Shown here in pieces: positions 36,570-44,937 of a stretch of DNA of 64,000 nucleotides (within the stretch, counting starts at the first letter, position 1; every line of letters starts with the position of its first letter). The notes beneath the pieces are model-generated. The model was not told the DNA's origin. It saw only the letters and a list, made by a program, of their open reading frames with translations, and ran no database searches. Origin of the DNA: Streptomyces canus (GTDB lineage Bacteria; Actinomycetota; Actinomycetes; Streptomycetales; Streptomycetaceae). Location: assembly GCF_001514145.1 (NCBI RefSeq), contig NZ_KQ948681.1, positions 1 through 64,000 on the forward strand. The letters are read 5' to 3'. The translations under genes were made by a program, and so were the position numbers.

Positions 36570-37130
36570 CTACGCGCTGGTGGCGATCGCAGCGAGGGCT
36601 CCGGCCGGGCTGTCCGACCTGGACACGATCTGCGTCGCGCCGGGACCGCCCCACAGGGTCCAGACGTCCCCGTCCAGGCGAGGCTGCCAGGTCAGATCCC
36701 AGAACGTGCGGTCATCCTTGCTGATCCGCCACCGTCCCCGCTGGACGGAGCGCGCGGTGACTCCGTCCGGGAGCGCGCTGACCTCCGGGGCGGGTCCGTA
36801 CATCCGCTCGACGAACGCGAGGTACGCGCCGGTCGGCTCGATCGGAGTGCGAGCGGTGAGGTCATCGATCTCGGACCATCCGCCGTCCAGGCGGTAGCCG
36901 CGTTCCGCGATGATCTGCCCGGCAGCCGTGCGCAGCGGTCCGCACTCGTACGACCACTCACCCGGCAGGGGAACCGCATTGCGGTCATCCTCGACGGCCC
37001 CTGACTTGCCCAGCAGCCGCAGCGTGGCCGTGCGAAGCTGCGCGTTCACGCGGATCTCGGCCGTGACAGGCCTGGTGTTCTCCTCGCCGCGTCGGGCGCG
37101 CGCCAGCCGTTCAGCGTCGGTCAACTTCAT
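36570..37130 (-). CDS. Hypothetical protein
   Basis: A 186-residue protein, basic N-terminus, then beta-rich segments (TAEIRVNAQLRTATLRLLGK; YGPAPEVSALPDGVTARSVQ; RTFWDLTWQPRLDGDVWTLW). The ATG at 37130 follows AGAAGG. Unrecognised. Confidence 0.55.
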   Translation of the reverse strand: MKLTDAERLARARRGEENTRPVTAEIRVNAQLRTATLRLLGKSGAVEDDRNAVPLPGEWSYECGPLRTAAGQIIAERGYRLDGGWSEIDDLTARTPIEPTGAYLAFVERMYGPAPEVSALPDGVTARSVQRGRWRISKDDRTFWDLTWQPRLDGDVWTLWGGPGATQIVSRSDSPAGALAAIATSA

Positions 37131-37189
37131 GTGCGGTGTCCTTCTGCGAGGTGGTTCGATCATGTGTCGATCGGAGGACGAACCGAGCC

Positions 37190-37331
37190 CGCCCCGACTC
37201 GGGTGGGATTACGGATCCGATCGGGGCGGCTGGCGCCCGGCCTCGTGGGTGAGCTGTCGGTCCTGCCGGGGAGTTGGTGCGTTGGCGGGCGACGGCCGCG
37301 GTGCTGTCCGGGGCTCGACCTGGGTCGAGCC
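37190..37331 (-). other. Two hairpins in a 229-base intergenic gap
   Basis: CGCCCCGA/TCGGGGCG (37190-37197 with 37221-37228) and GGCTCGACC-TG-GGTCGAGCC (37312-37331), between the genes ending at 37360 and starting at 37130. Nothing else is seen in the gap. Confidence 0.5.
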
Positions 37332-37359
37332 GAGACGGACGGAACTTCGCCGGTGCCGG

Positions 37360-37920
37360 TCAGTAGATGTGGCGCCCGTCGGGCACCACGCGGCCCACCA
37401 GTCGCCACGGAGGCCCGTCGGTGAGCACGCTCGTGGGGCAGCGGTCCGCCCTGTGGCGCGGCACTTCGACGTCTGAGTCCGAGTAGAAGTACATGGTCAA
37501 AGGGCACTTCGTGCCATGCGTGCAGCCCTCACGCTCGGCGGTGAAGACGTGGTACACGTCCGGGGAGGTGGGGATTGCGGTGCGGAAACGCTCGGCGACT
37601 CGTCGGCCGTAGGTCTGCGGGTCCTCATGGCGGGTGCGACCACCCCACAGATGTATCCCGTAGACGAACGTCGTCTGCCCGTCCCGGTCGAGCCGCCAGC
37701 GCAGTGCGGAGCCGTATCGCGGGTTGTCCGGTGCGTTCTCGTCCGCACCGGCCGGTATCGCACCGGTCATGTCCAGCACGGTCTCCCGCACGCCCGTGAA
37801 TGCCTGGGGAACCGCGAGCGCCCAGTGCGTCTTGCCGCTGTCACCGAACTCGTACCGCCACCGCCGCCGTGCCTGTGTTCCCCGCTTGCGCTGCTTAAAG
37901 AGCGGCTTGTTGCGCTTCAT
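37360..37920 (-). CDS. Hypothetical protein, basic N-terminus
   Basis: A 186-residue protein starting MKRNKPLFKQRKRGTQARRR, then a domain with HWALAVPQAFTGVRETVLDM and the cysteine/histidine pattern REGCTHGTKCPLTMYFY. It may bind nucleic acid or metal. The ATG at 37920 follows GGAGGG, 35 bases from promoter P4, the shortest leader in the family. Confidence 0.55.
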   Translation of the reverse strand: MKRNKPLFKQRKRGTQARRRWRYEFGDSGKTHWALAVPQAFTGVRETVLDMTGAIPAGADENAPDNPRYGSALRWRLDRDGQTTFVYGIHLWGGRTRHEDPQTYGRRVAERFRTAIPTSPDVYHVFTAEREGCTHGTKCPLTMYFYSDSDVEVPRHRADRCPTSVLTDGPPWRLVGRVVPDGRHIY

Positions 37921-37955
37921 CGAGCTCTTCCCTCCGTCGACACCAACCGCACACA

Positions 37956-37984
37956 AAGATACATGCGGAAAAAGAAGTTAGCAA
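37956..37984 (-). promoter_or_regulatory. T-rich family promoter P4
   Basis: Minus strand TTGCTA, 17-base spacer beginning ACTTCTTTTT and ending TG, then TATCTT. Confidence 0.88.
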
Positions 37985-38105
37985 TATGCGCAAGGCGATG
38001 TGGGGCCGCCCGCCGGCTGACAGAACCTCATCAACGGGCGGACGGCCCGGCAAAGGGGGTCGGCACGGCCGCGCAGTGCCGGTCCGCCGGGCCTGCTGGC
38101 AGACC

Positions 38106-38516
38106 TCAGTCCGTCGCGTGATGGGGATGGCCCACCTGCGGCTGTGTCCCCTCGGGGTGGACACCGTGCGGCCAGCGGCAGGTGATGCTCTCGCGGTGCG
38201 CGCCGCGGTGCTCTTCGCACAAGACCGTATTGTCGGCCGGCGCAGGACGGGGAGGGATCGGGATGACCACCTGCGGGACGCCGCGTTCGGCTTCGTCGTC
38301 CGCGTGCTGTTCCAGGGCCGTCGAGAGCGCTGTGCCGTGGATGTTGAGCGGCCGGGTGTCGCCGTCGTGGTAGGTGACGAGGGCGGTGTCGGCGTAGCTG
38401 ATCCAGCCGTCGTCGTCCCTGCTGGTCTCGACGGTAACGGAAATGACGGCTTTCCCTGTGGATTCGCGGTCGGCGAGGGCTTCGGTGGCGGCGGACGTGA
38501 GCTCGCTGATGTCCAT
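38106..38516 (-). CDS. Hypothetical protein
   Basis: A 136-residue protein: acidic N-terminal half (MDISELTSAATEALADREST, TALVTYHDGDTRPLNIHGTA) and a His/Cys-containing C-terminus (TVLCEEHRGAHRESITCRWP). Possible zinc site. Ribosome site CAGGAG. It is the terminal gene of the unit that begins near 44835. Confidence 0.5.
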   Translation of the reverse strand: MDISELTSAATEALADRESTGKAVISVTVETSRDDDGWISYADTALVTYHDGDTRPLNIHGTALSTALEQHADDEAERGVPQVVIPIPPRPAPADNTVLCEEHRGAHRESITCRWPHGVHPEGTQPQVGHPHHATD

Positions 38517-38636
38517 GTCTAGGTCTCCTGGTGATGGGCTCGGATTACGGATGTCGGCGCTGGGCGCCCTACTGAGACGGCTCGGGGGGAGGCGGCGGCG
38601 CGGGCAGCGCACCTGCTGCGGTGACCAAGTGGCTTC

Positions 38637-39623
38637 TCACCCAGCGGTGGTGTGTTCCTCGAAACCGGAGGCGGCCTGCTTCCACCACGACTCGCGCAGT
38701 GCGGAGTGCTCGCAGGCCTGCTTGCACAGGCCCCGGTGCTCGCCCATCCCGCCCGTGAGAGGAGTGAGCAGATGGGGAACGGAGGGGCGGAGCAGGGCAG
38801 CGTACTCCTGGCCGCCGAGGAAGATCACGTCCGCGTCGTCCAGGCCGAGCGCGGCGGTGTCGCGAGTCATCCTCTCCGCGGTGACGGCCTTTTCATCGCC
38901 GATCGTCACGTCATACGGGTGCAGAGGGCGTGTCAGCGGCACCAGGCCGTGCCGGGCGGACATGATGCGGATCAGGGAGTGGTGGGTCAGGGCGTCGGCC
39001 GCGGCCCGCAGGGACCGGTGGTACTGGCCCACGTACAGCTCCCCGGCCGGCCAGCCCTGCCGCTGACCCGGTGGAATCGGACGCTTTTCCGATCCGCACG
39101 CGATGATGACGACTCGTCGGCGCCGTACGTCGACGTTGCCGCGCTGCCGGGCATACTGCCGGCCGAGCGGGGTCAGGTACAGCGAGCGGCCCGTCTCCTC
39201 CCACGTCACCGGCCCGTCGTCGTACGGCTGGGGGCGGATTCCGGCGTATCCGGCGTTGTGGACGGCGCGCAGCGTCGTCCCGAGGAACCACGGTTCTCCC
39301 TTGTGGTAGGCCTCGTCGTCGCGGCCGGCGACGAGTTGGTCGGGGCGCCGGGCGGCGGTGATGACGGCTTCGTGTTGGCGTGCGGGCAGCTTGCGCAGGA
39401 CGGCGGGGGCGGAGGCCACGGGCGGGGCGTCGCCGTGCTCGTCCTGCCACTGCTTCAGGGCTCTCCGGCCCGCAGCGGTCATCCGGTGCGCGCCGCTGCC
39501 GTCGTGGTGCGGGACGACCAGGCTGTCGGCCCGCAGGCGGGCCATCGCGGCGGCGTGGCCGGTGACGACGCCGTCCTCGTGCTCGGCGAGGATGGCGGCG
39601 CCGGTGGGGCTCAGGGTGCTCAT
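38637..39623 (-). CDS. DUF6884-type protein
   Basis: A 328-residue protein in two parts. The N-terminal part (about 1-165) resembles winged-helix folds (GRSLYLTPLGRQYARQRG). The C-terminal part (about 170-260: VVIIACGSEKRP, ELYVGQYHRSLRAAADAL, RIMSARHGLVPLTRPLHPYD) matches DUF6884-like domains found in actinophages and plasmids. That domain has been compared to base-modification enzymes, but its activity is unproven. It sits beside DUF4007 and phage zinc-binding genes. Confidence 0.65.
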   Translation of the reverse strand: MSTLSPTGAAILAEHEDGVVTGHAAAMARLRADSLVVPHHDGSGAHRMTAAGRRALKQWQDEHGDAPPVASAPAVLRKLPARQHEAVITAARRPDQLVAGRDDEAYHKGEPWFLGTTLRAVHNAGYAGIRPQPYDDGPVTWEETGRSLYLTPLGRQYARQRGNVDVRRRRVVIIACGSEKRPIPPGQRQGWPAGELYVGQYHRSLRAAADALTHHSLIRIMSARHGLVPLTRPLHPYDVTIGDEKAVTAERMTRDTAALGLDDADVIFLGGQEYAALLRPSVPHLLTPLTGGMGEHRGLCKQACEHSALRESWWKQAASGFEEHTTAG

Positions 39624-39650
39624 GAGGTGCTTCTTTCGGATCGGGTGCGG

Positions 39651-39998
39651 TCAGGACGGCCAGGGGGCAAGCAGCGTCAAGTCGTTCGTCTCGGCACGAC
39701 GCTGGTCGACGGCCTCAGCGGCCGTGATTCGGTCGGCGTGCCAGCGGTCTGCCGTGTGTCCGCTGGGGCGCCGGCAGCGTCGGCCCGGCTCGGCCCGGCA
39801 GCGAAGGCAGGGCAGCGAGCCCGGGCAGGTGTATCCGTCGACGAGGGAGTCGCAGGTGGGGCAGCGGCCGCTGCGCAGGGGCCGGCCGGCCCGGTCGACG
39901 AGGACGTTGGCGAGGAGCAGCTGCTGGTATTCGCGAAGGTAGACAGGTGCCGGCACCGGCTGGGTGACGGATACCTCGTCGGCCTCACGCGGGGACAT
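39651..39998 (-). CDS. Phage-type zinc-binding protein
   Basis: A 115-residue protein with cysteine pairs CPTCDSLVDGYTC and PCLRCRAEPGRRC followed by RRPSGHTADRWHADR, the signature of short zinc-binding domains common in actinophages. It starts 14 bases inside the upstream DUF4007 gene. DNA binding is likely but inferred. Confidence 0.65.
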   Translation of the reverse strand: MSPREADEVSVTQPVPAPVYLREYQQLLLANVLVDRAGRPLRSGRCPTCDSLVDGYTCPGSLPCLRCRAEPGRRCRRPSGHTADRWHADRITAAEAVDQRRAETNDLTLLAPWPS

Positions 39999-40971
39999 CG
40001 GGTCCCTTCCTCCTCTGGTAGTGGGCGGCCAGGACCCGGGAGGCGAGGACGGCGGGCGGTTCGGTGTAGGTCAGCATGTCGTCGCCGACGGAGGATTCGA
40101 CGACGTCGAACAGGCCCCAGCGCTGGGCGCCACGCTTCAAGGACTTGTGCAGAGCCGTCGTGTCGGTCAGCAGGATGCGCCCGGGACTTCCGGTCGCCGT
40201 CGCCAGTCTCGGCACGCTGATGCCGCCCGCGTTCGTACCTGCGGCGAGAGCTGCGTACGAAAGGCACGCGTACGCCACCGCGGCATCGGGAGCTCTGCGC
40301 CCGGCCTGCCGGTTCACCGACAGTTCGTGGCTGCGATCGCGTCGGTTGAAGTCAGCCTGCGGCGCGCTCCCCAGGACCCCGAGATCGCGGAACGGATTGG
40401 TCAGGACGTCTTCGATACTGGCCCGCGGCTGGTCGGGGGAAGCAACGGTCGGCGCGTACATGGTGACCAGGCACGAGATGTCCCGGGCGACCGTGCTGTC
40501 GGCGGGCACCCGCCAGCCGGCGTCCTCCGCGGCCCGGCGTACCAGCTCGCGCAACTCGGCCCGGGTGTAGCGGAACCGCCCGGGCTGCGCGATCAGGAAG
40601 TGCCAGGTGGGCACGGCGCACGGCACGGCGCTCAGCAGCCACCAGTGGAGCACCCAGTAGGTGGCGACGTCCTCCATATAGGGATCGGCGCCGTCTTCGT
40701 CGAGCAGCCAACGCCCCCGTGCGGTCGGCTCCAGCGCACGGCCGTCAGAGGACGCGACGAGGCCGAAGGCCTGCGCCCAGAAGCGCATTGCCCCGACCTG
40801 GCTGGCGCCGACGCCGAGCGTGATGTGGATGTCGGGACGCTGGAACGCCAGCGGGTCGGCCCGGAGGGCTTCATGGACTTTCAACAGCCATCCGTAGCGC
40901 GGCGGATAGCCGTGGTGCTGTCCGAAGGCGGGAACACAACCGGAGAAGTCGGCGAGAGGGGAGCGGGACAT
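39985..40971 (-). CDS. DUF4007-family protein
   Basis: A 328-residue protein opening FSGCVPAFGQHHGYPPRYGW, then ITLGVGASQVGAMRFWAQAF, DGADPYMEDVATYWVLHWWL. This is the DUF4007 pattern (a glycine-valine-glycine turn and a LHWWL motif). The family often lies next to PAPS-reductase-like genes in DNA-modification or defence islands. No such partner is visible here. Start ATG with AGGAGG. Confidence 0.7.
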   Translation of the reverse strand: MSRSPLADFSGCVPAFGQHHGYPPRYGWLLKVHEALRADPLAFQRPDIHITLGVGASQVGAMRFWAQAFGLVASSDGRALEPTARGRWLLDEDGADPYMEDVATYWVLHWWLLSAVPCAVPTWHFLIAQPGRFRYTRAELRELVRRAAEDAGWRVPADSTVARDISCLVTMYAPTVASPDQPRASIEDVLTNPFRDLGVLGSAPQADFNRRDRSHELSVNRQAGRRAPDAAVAYACLSYAALAAGTNAGGISVPRLATATGSPGRILLTDTTALHKSLKRGAQRWGLFDVVESSVGDDMLTYTEPPAVLASRVLAAHYQRRKGPDVPA

Positions 40972-41005
40972 GACAAGGTCCTCCTCAGCAGGGGAGAGGC
41001 GCCGG

Positions 41006-41452
41006 TCAGCGGGACCGGGTGAACATGCGAGGGCCAGAGGGCCAGACGATCGTCACGTCCAGCTCGTGCAGCAGATCGACCAGGTCCGGGCTCGGAAGAG
41101 CGGGCAGTAGCACCAGACGGGTGGGGACCGGGGTGAAGAAGCGCGCGACGAGCAGGACTTCGCCCAGCGCACCCAGGACGGTGTTCGCCGCCTCGGAGCC
41201 TCGCGCCACCACAACTTCGTGGCGGGTGACGTCGAACAGGTCGACACTGAGCACATCGTCCTCTGCGATCTGAATCAGATAGCCGGCCACCTCCGCCTCG
41301 TGCGACGCGCGGATGAAGTCGTCGTATCCGACCAGCAGCTCATTCACTACGCGCCGTTGGGGACTTACCGCATGCGGGCCCACCCTGCGGATGAGCTCGG
41401 TCCTGGGGGCGCCGCGATGAAGGCGGTTTCCGGGCGAGGAGGCGGAAGACAT
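41006..41452 (-). CDS. Hypothetical protein
   Basis: A 148-residue protein, alpha/beta (VVNELLVGYDDFIRASHEAE; VLSVDLFDVTRHEVVVARGS; LVDLLHELDVTIVWPSGP). The pattern is vaguely like restriction-endonuclease or Rossmann folds, but no catalytic motif is clear. It starts with GGAGAG upstream and lies 34 bases before the DUF4007 gene. Confidence 0.5.
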   Translation of the reverse strand: MSSASSPGNRLHRGAPRTELIRRVGPHAVSPQRRVVNELLVGYDDFIRASHEAEVAGYLIQIAEDDVLSVDLFDVTRHEVVVARGSEAANTVLGALGEVLLVARFFTPVPTRLVLLPALPSPDLVDLLHELDVTIVWPSGPRMFTRSR

Positions 41453-41497
41453 CGTTCTCTCTCCGATGGTGGGAGGGGTAAGAGGGGTGCTGCGCTT

Positions 41498-41537
41498 CCG
41501 CACTGCCCCCGCCCGTGCCGACGCGGGGGCGGTGCGG
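41498..41537 (-). other. Strong intergenic hairpin
   Basis: A 15-base stem (CCGCACTGCCCCCGC with GCGGGGGCGGTGCGG, one G-U pair) at 41498-41512/41523-41537, directly between the stop at 41547 and the ribosome site of the gene at 41452. Confidence 0.65.
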
Positions 41538-41546
41538 CACTCCGGG

Positions 41547-42566
41547 TCAGTCCTTGGCCAGGGCGTCCTTCCCGACGGAACGAGCGAAGTCGACGGTCTC
41601 CTCCCTGAAGGCGCGGCGCGCGACCTGGGCGACGGCGCCAGCGATGTGGGCGCAGTCCTCGGCGAGGGTGGAACCGGCAGACGCGCCGTCGAGGGTGGTC
41701 ACGTACTCGCCCTGTTCGTCGTAGAGCGAGGCGCCCCACACGTCGTCGTGCTGCGAAGCCGGCCGGTCGGCGTGCTCTCCGGACGAGATCAGGAAGTGCG
41801 GTCCCTCGTAGGTCTCCTCCTCGGAGGCCTCCTGAGTGAGCGAGACGGCCAGCGAGGTGAACCCGCCTTCTCCGCCGTCGTAGGCGGAGAAGCCGTACAC
41901 GGCGAGAGCGGCGCGCAGCGCATCTCCCTCACTGTGCGGGAGGGCAATGTCGGTGGGAACCAGCTCGATACGCAAAGCGGGCGCAGCGACGTACAGCCGG
42001 CCGTGGGCGTCCCGCAGGACGTACGTCTGCTCCTGGCGGGACCATGCCGTGAGGATCGAGCGGGCCCGGGTGCGGCTCACGGTGCCGTTGTACGTCTCAT
42101 GCCAGAACGGATCCGGGCTGTCGGAGTTGGGCCTGAGTACGGTGATCGTGTAGCCCGGGGCATCAACGATCTTCTTGGCGAAGGGGAAGAGCAGGGCGAC
42201 GGGCATGGGCTCGCCCGTACCGATGGCCGGACGGTCCAGCCAGGCCCGCTCCCGTGTCACGGACTCGTGGGCGATGAGGGCGGCGGCGAGGAGCGCTGAA
42301 GCGTACTGGTGCTCGCGTTCGAGACGCAGGCCCGCTTCGGCGAGTTCGGCGCGTTCGTCCTCCTTTCCCTCGGCCGGCGGGTAGCAGGCGCTGTACTTGG
42401 CCTGCTTGTCCTGCTGTGCGCGGTTGTGGTCGAGCGCCTGATCCACCTGCTGCACGCGCAGCTGGGCGTCGCGGACCTCGGCGCTGGTCGCTTCCGCGGC
42501 TTCGTCGAGCAGGATGCGCTGGGTCTGGGTGCGGGCCATCTGGGCGAGGCGGCCGGGAGTGGTCAT
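41547..42566 (-). CDS. Hypothetical protein with N-terminal coiled coil
   Basis: A 339-residue protein. Residues about 20-100 are heptad-like (AEATSAEVRDAQLRVQQVDQ; ERAELAEAGLRLEREHQYAS). A mixed alpha/beta body follows (AKKIVDAPGYTITVLRPNSD, RLYVAAPALRIELVPTDIAL). Ribosome site GGAGCAA. Unrecognised. Confidence 0.55.
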   Translation of the reverse strand: MTTPGRLAQMARTQTQRILLDEAAEATSAEVRDAQLRVQQVDQALDHNRAQQDKQAKYSACYPPAEGKEDERAELAEAGLRLEREHQYASALLAAALIAHESVTRERAWLDRPAIGTGEPMPVALLFPFAKKIVDAPGYTITVLRPNSDSPDPFWHETYNGTVSRTRARSILTAWSRQEQTYVLRDAHGRLYVAAPALRIELVPTDIALPHSEGDALRAALAVYGFSAYDGGEGGFTSLAVSLTQEASEEETYEGPHFLISSGEHADRPASQHDDVWGASLYDEQGEYVTTLDGASAGSTLAEDCAHIAGAVAQVARRAFREETVDFARSVGKDALAKD

Positions 42567-42720
42567 GGGTTGCTCCGTTTTCTGACAGGGCGGCGCTACA
42601 GGAAGGCGCGGCCGGAGAGTTGAGACCGAGAACGAGGTCCGGGCAATGCCGCGGAGCGGGCTTCCTGCGCCCGAGCGGGAGCGCCAGCAGGACGCATCGT
42701 GTCGCGGACCGTTTCGGCTG

Positions 42721-42766
42721 GGCTGAGCTTGATCCGGAAAGCGGTTCCGGGACCGTGAGCTCAGCC
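42721..42766 (-). other. Nested intergenic hairpin
   Basis: Outer stem GGCTGAGCT/AGCTCAGCC (42721-42729 with 42758-42766) enclosing CCGGAA/TTCCGG (42734-42739 with 42745-42750). It lies in the 233-base gap between the gene ending at 42800 and the one starting at 42566. Confidence 0.6.
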
Positions 42767-42799
42767 GCTCAGGATGCCGGGCGGGTGGATTGCGGGCAG

Positions 42800-43330
42800 T
42801 CAGTCCGAGGCGAGGGTGAGGGTAATGATCTTGGCTAGCTTGGTGACCGGCTCGTCGTCGAGAGTGAAGGACACCCTGCCGAAGGCGGCTTGCGCGGTGC
42901 CCCGATCGCGGTCGTCAGGGTGGACGATTGCGAAATCGGAGTCTTCCGCGTTCAGCTCCTCGTAGCTGGGCCAGGGCTCGGCGTGGCACGACTCGCAGTC
43001 CTCACCGTGGCCGCAGCCTTCCTGGTCGTGTACCCAGGTGCGGACGCGCTCGTACGCTTCCGGGGTTACCTGGATCAGCCGCATGCGGGCTCGGTCGCCG
43101 TGGCTCGTAGAGAGGATGTCGGCGGTCAATCGACCAGCCGTAAGACGACACCAGACACCGGAGTGGGCCTCGGGCAAGTGGATCGTGCCCTCGGTACCGA
43201 TGGCCTGCGCGAGGACCGTGGCAGCAGCGTACGCGGCGGCGCGGCTCGCGGCTTTGGCAGCGTCGACTGCCATCTGCAGAGCGGACATGCCGTTGGCCTT
43301 CATAAGGTCGGGTACTGAGGCGCGGTGCAT
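42800..43330 (-). CDS. Hypothetical protein
   Basis: A 176-residue protein with an alanine-rich helical N-terminus (MAVDAAKAASRAAAYAAATV) and a possible zinc site (DQEGCGHGEDCESCHAEPW) in the middle. ATG 43330 is assumed; Met10 or Met15 are alternatives. Unrecognised. Confidence 0.5.
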   Translation of the reverse strand: MHRASVPDLMKANGMSALQMAVDAAKAASRAAAYAAATVLAQAIGTEGTIHLPEAHSGVWCRLTAGRLTADILSTSHGDRARMRLIQVTPEAYERVRTWVHDQEGCGHGEDCESCHAEPWPSYEELNAEDSDFAIVHPDDRDRGTAQAAFGRVSFTLDDEPVTKLAKIITLTLASD

Positions 43331-43469
43331 GGCGTTCCCATCTGTTGACGCTGACGGAGTGCGGGGGACCCACTGGAACGATCAGGGCCGACGACGGGAT
43401 GCAGTAGCCGGTACTGCGAGCGGGCCTCGGTGCCGTCCCAGAAGGTGTGTGGCCAGAGCGGGTTCTTGA

Positions 43470-44474
43470 TCAGGTGAGTTTGGGGCTCATGGAAGGCTGT
43501 GCTCCTGCGGCGAGGGCGCGCAGCTCGGCTTCTGACATGGGCTCGGCGGAGGAGGAGGCGAGGACCCAGCCGCGTACGGCGGCGCTCTGATCCGGGTAGC
43601 GCGAGCGGACGACGAGCGTGCCGCCGCCGGTCGCCATGGCGAGGGCGATCAGCTTCGCGGCTCTCTTCTGCCGCTCCCGCCGGAACCCTTCGGCGGATTC
43701 GGCTGGTACCCCGGCCTCCAGCCGGAGGGCGTCTGCCTGTTCGGTCACCCGGTGCGAGTTGATGTCCGCCGTGACCGTCGCGGTGTGGGCGCCGGGACCG
43801 GCCGCGTCGTAGGCGGCATCGAGGAGCGCGAGCGCCTTGTCCTCGACAGTGACGATCTTGATCAGGTGGTCGGGAATGCCGCAGTAGGCGGCGTAGTCGC
43901 GGGCGGCACGGAGCGCCCCGTCCGCAGTCCGGTATCCGGCCGTGACCGGCGTTCCCTCGCTGTTGAACGCGACGAACCCGCCCGAGCCGCTGGTGACGCC
44001 CCGGTGGAAGCCGCCGTCGATGCGCGCGGTCAGCTTCGGGTACTGGGCGCTCGTCAGGTGGTAGACGCCGACGTTCTCCAAATCGGCGTCCGGCGTGAGC
44101 AGGAACTCGACCTCTTCGTCTGCGGGAATCGGGGGCGTCGCCCAGACGCCCATGTTGGTACGGCGGACGTCGGTGAACCCCGCCGCTTCCAGACAGGCGG
44201 CGATGCCGTCGACGAGCGCGTCCCAGCGCTTGCCGGGCCCGGCCGACTTGGGCCGCCACGTGTGGCACTTCTGCGGGCTGTCCATGGACAGCTGCACCGA
44301 GGCACGACCGTTCGCCCCGCCGTGCGCCACGAACACCGCGTGACCGCCCGGCGCGAGGTCGTCGGTGTCGGGGAAGTCCTCGACGGGCAGCGCCTCACGG
44401 GCGGCCCGCACGTACCAGGCGGGCGCTCCCTCGTGGTAGCGGGGCTGGGCGGTGACGCTGGCCTTGACCGGCAT
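43470..44474 (-). CDS. Hypothetical protein
   Basis: A 334-residue protein. The N-terminal region carries a beta-rich fold (HAVFVAHGGANGRASVQLSM, YHLTSAQYPKLTARIDGGFH) and the C-terminal region is helical (RRERQKRAAKLIALAMATGG). ATG 44474 follows AAGGAAAG. Unrecognised. Confidence 0.55.
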   Translation of the reverse strand: MPVKASVTAQPRYHEGAPAWYVRAAREALPVEDFPDTDDLAPGGHAVFVAHGGANGRASVQLSMDSPQKCHTWRPKSAGPGKRWDALVDGIAACLEAAGFTDVRRTNMGVWATPPIPADEEVEFLLTPDADLENVGVYHLTSAQYPKLTARIDGGFHRGVTSGSGGFVAFNSEGTPVTAGYRTADGALRAARDYAAYCGIPDHLIKIVTVEDKALALLDAAYDAAGPGAHTATVTADINSHRVTEQADALRLEAGVPAESAEGFRRERQKRAAKLIALAMATGGGTLVVRSRYPDQSAAVRGWVLASSSAEPMSEAELRALAAGAQPSMSPKLT

Positions 44475-44504
44475 GGGCTTTCCTTCGAGACGTAAGGGGG
44501 AGGG

Positions 44505-44528
44505 GCCCGGCCCCGCTAAGGGCCGGGC
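44505..44528 (-). other. Intergenic hairpin
   Basis: A perfect 9-base stem GCCCGGCCC/GGGCCGGGC with a 6-base loop, immediately upstream of the ribosome site of the gene at 44474. Confidence 0.6.
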
Positions 44529-44541
44529 AACTACGGGCGGG

Positions 44542-44835
44542 TCAGCGCTGGTCCGCACCGGCCGTGCTGTCGGGTGCGGGCTGGTAGACGTCGCACGCGG
44601 GGAAGTTCCGCTTGAGGTCCGGGCCGCGTCGCCGAGTGGCCTTGCGGGAGCACTTCAGGCGGGGCGGGCCGTCGTCGACCTGGCGGGAGGTCAGGAAGGC
44701 GCAGTCGCCGCACTGGAAGTCGCGTGCGAGCGGGCGGAGCGTGGCCGGGTGCACGCCTCGGTCGAAGTGCTGGCGTATCGCGCCCCGGCCAGCGGCGGCG
44801 TCGGGAACGGCGGTCCAACCCGGTGTCTGGTTCAT
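44542..44835 (-). CDS. Small cysteine-containing protein
   Basis: A 97-residue protein with FQCGDCAFLTSRQ, LKCSRKATRRRGPDLKRNFP and ACDVY: four cysteines in a possible zinc-ribbon arrangement. It is the first gene behind promoter P5 and heads the longest motif-driven unit (44835 to 38106). Confidence 0.55.
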   Translation of the reverse strand: MNQTPGWTAVPDAAAGRGAIRQHFDRGVHPATLRPLARDFQCGDCAFLTSRQVDDGPPRLKCSRKATRRRGPDLKRNFPACDVYQPAPDSTAGADQR

Positions 44836-44904
44836 CAGCGTGTGGCCCTTCGTGGAGAACGGGTGTGCGGTGGCGCCGTGCGCGCCGCCCTCGCAACACA
44901 CCCC

Positions 44905-44933
44905 ACAGTACACACCAAAAAAGAATTAAGCAA
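44905..44933 (-). promoter_or_regulatory. T-rich family promoter P5
   Basis: Minus strand TTGCTT, 17-base spacer beginning AATTCTTTTT and ending TG, then TACTGT. It lies 69 bases upstream of the cysteine-containing gene and directly abuts the stop of the methyltransferase-like gene at 44938. Confidence 0.9.
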
Positions 44934-44937
44934 TCCT

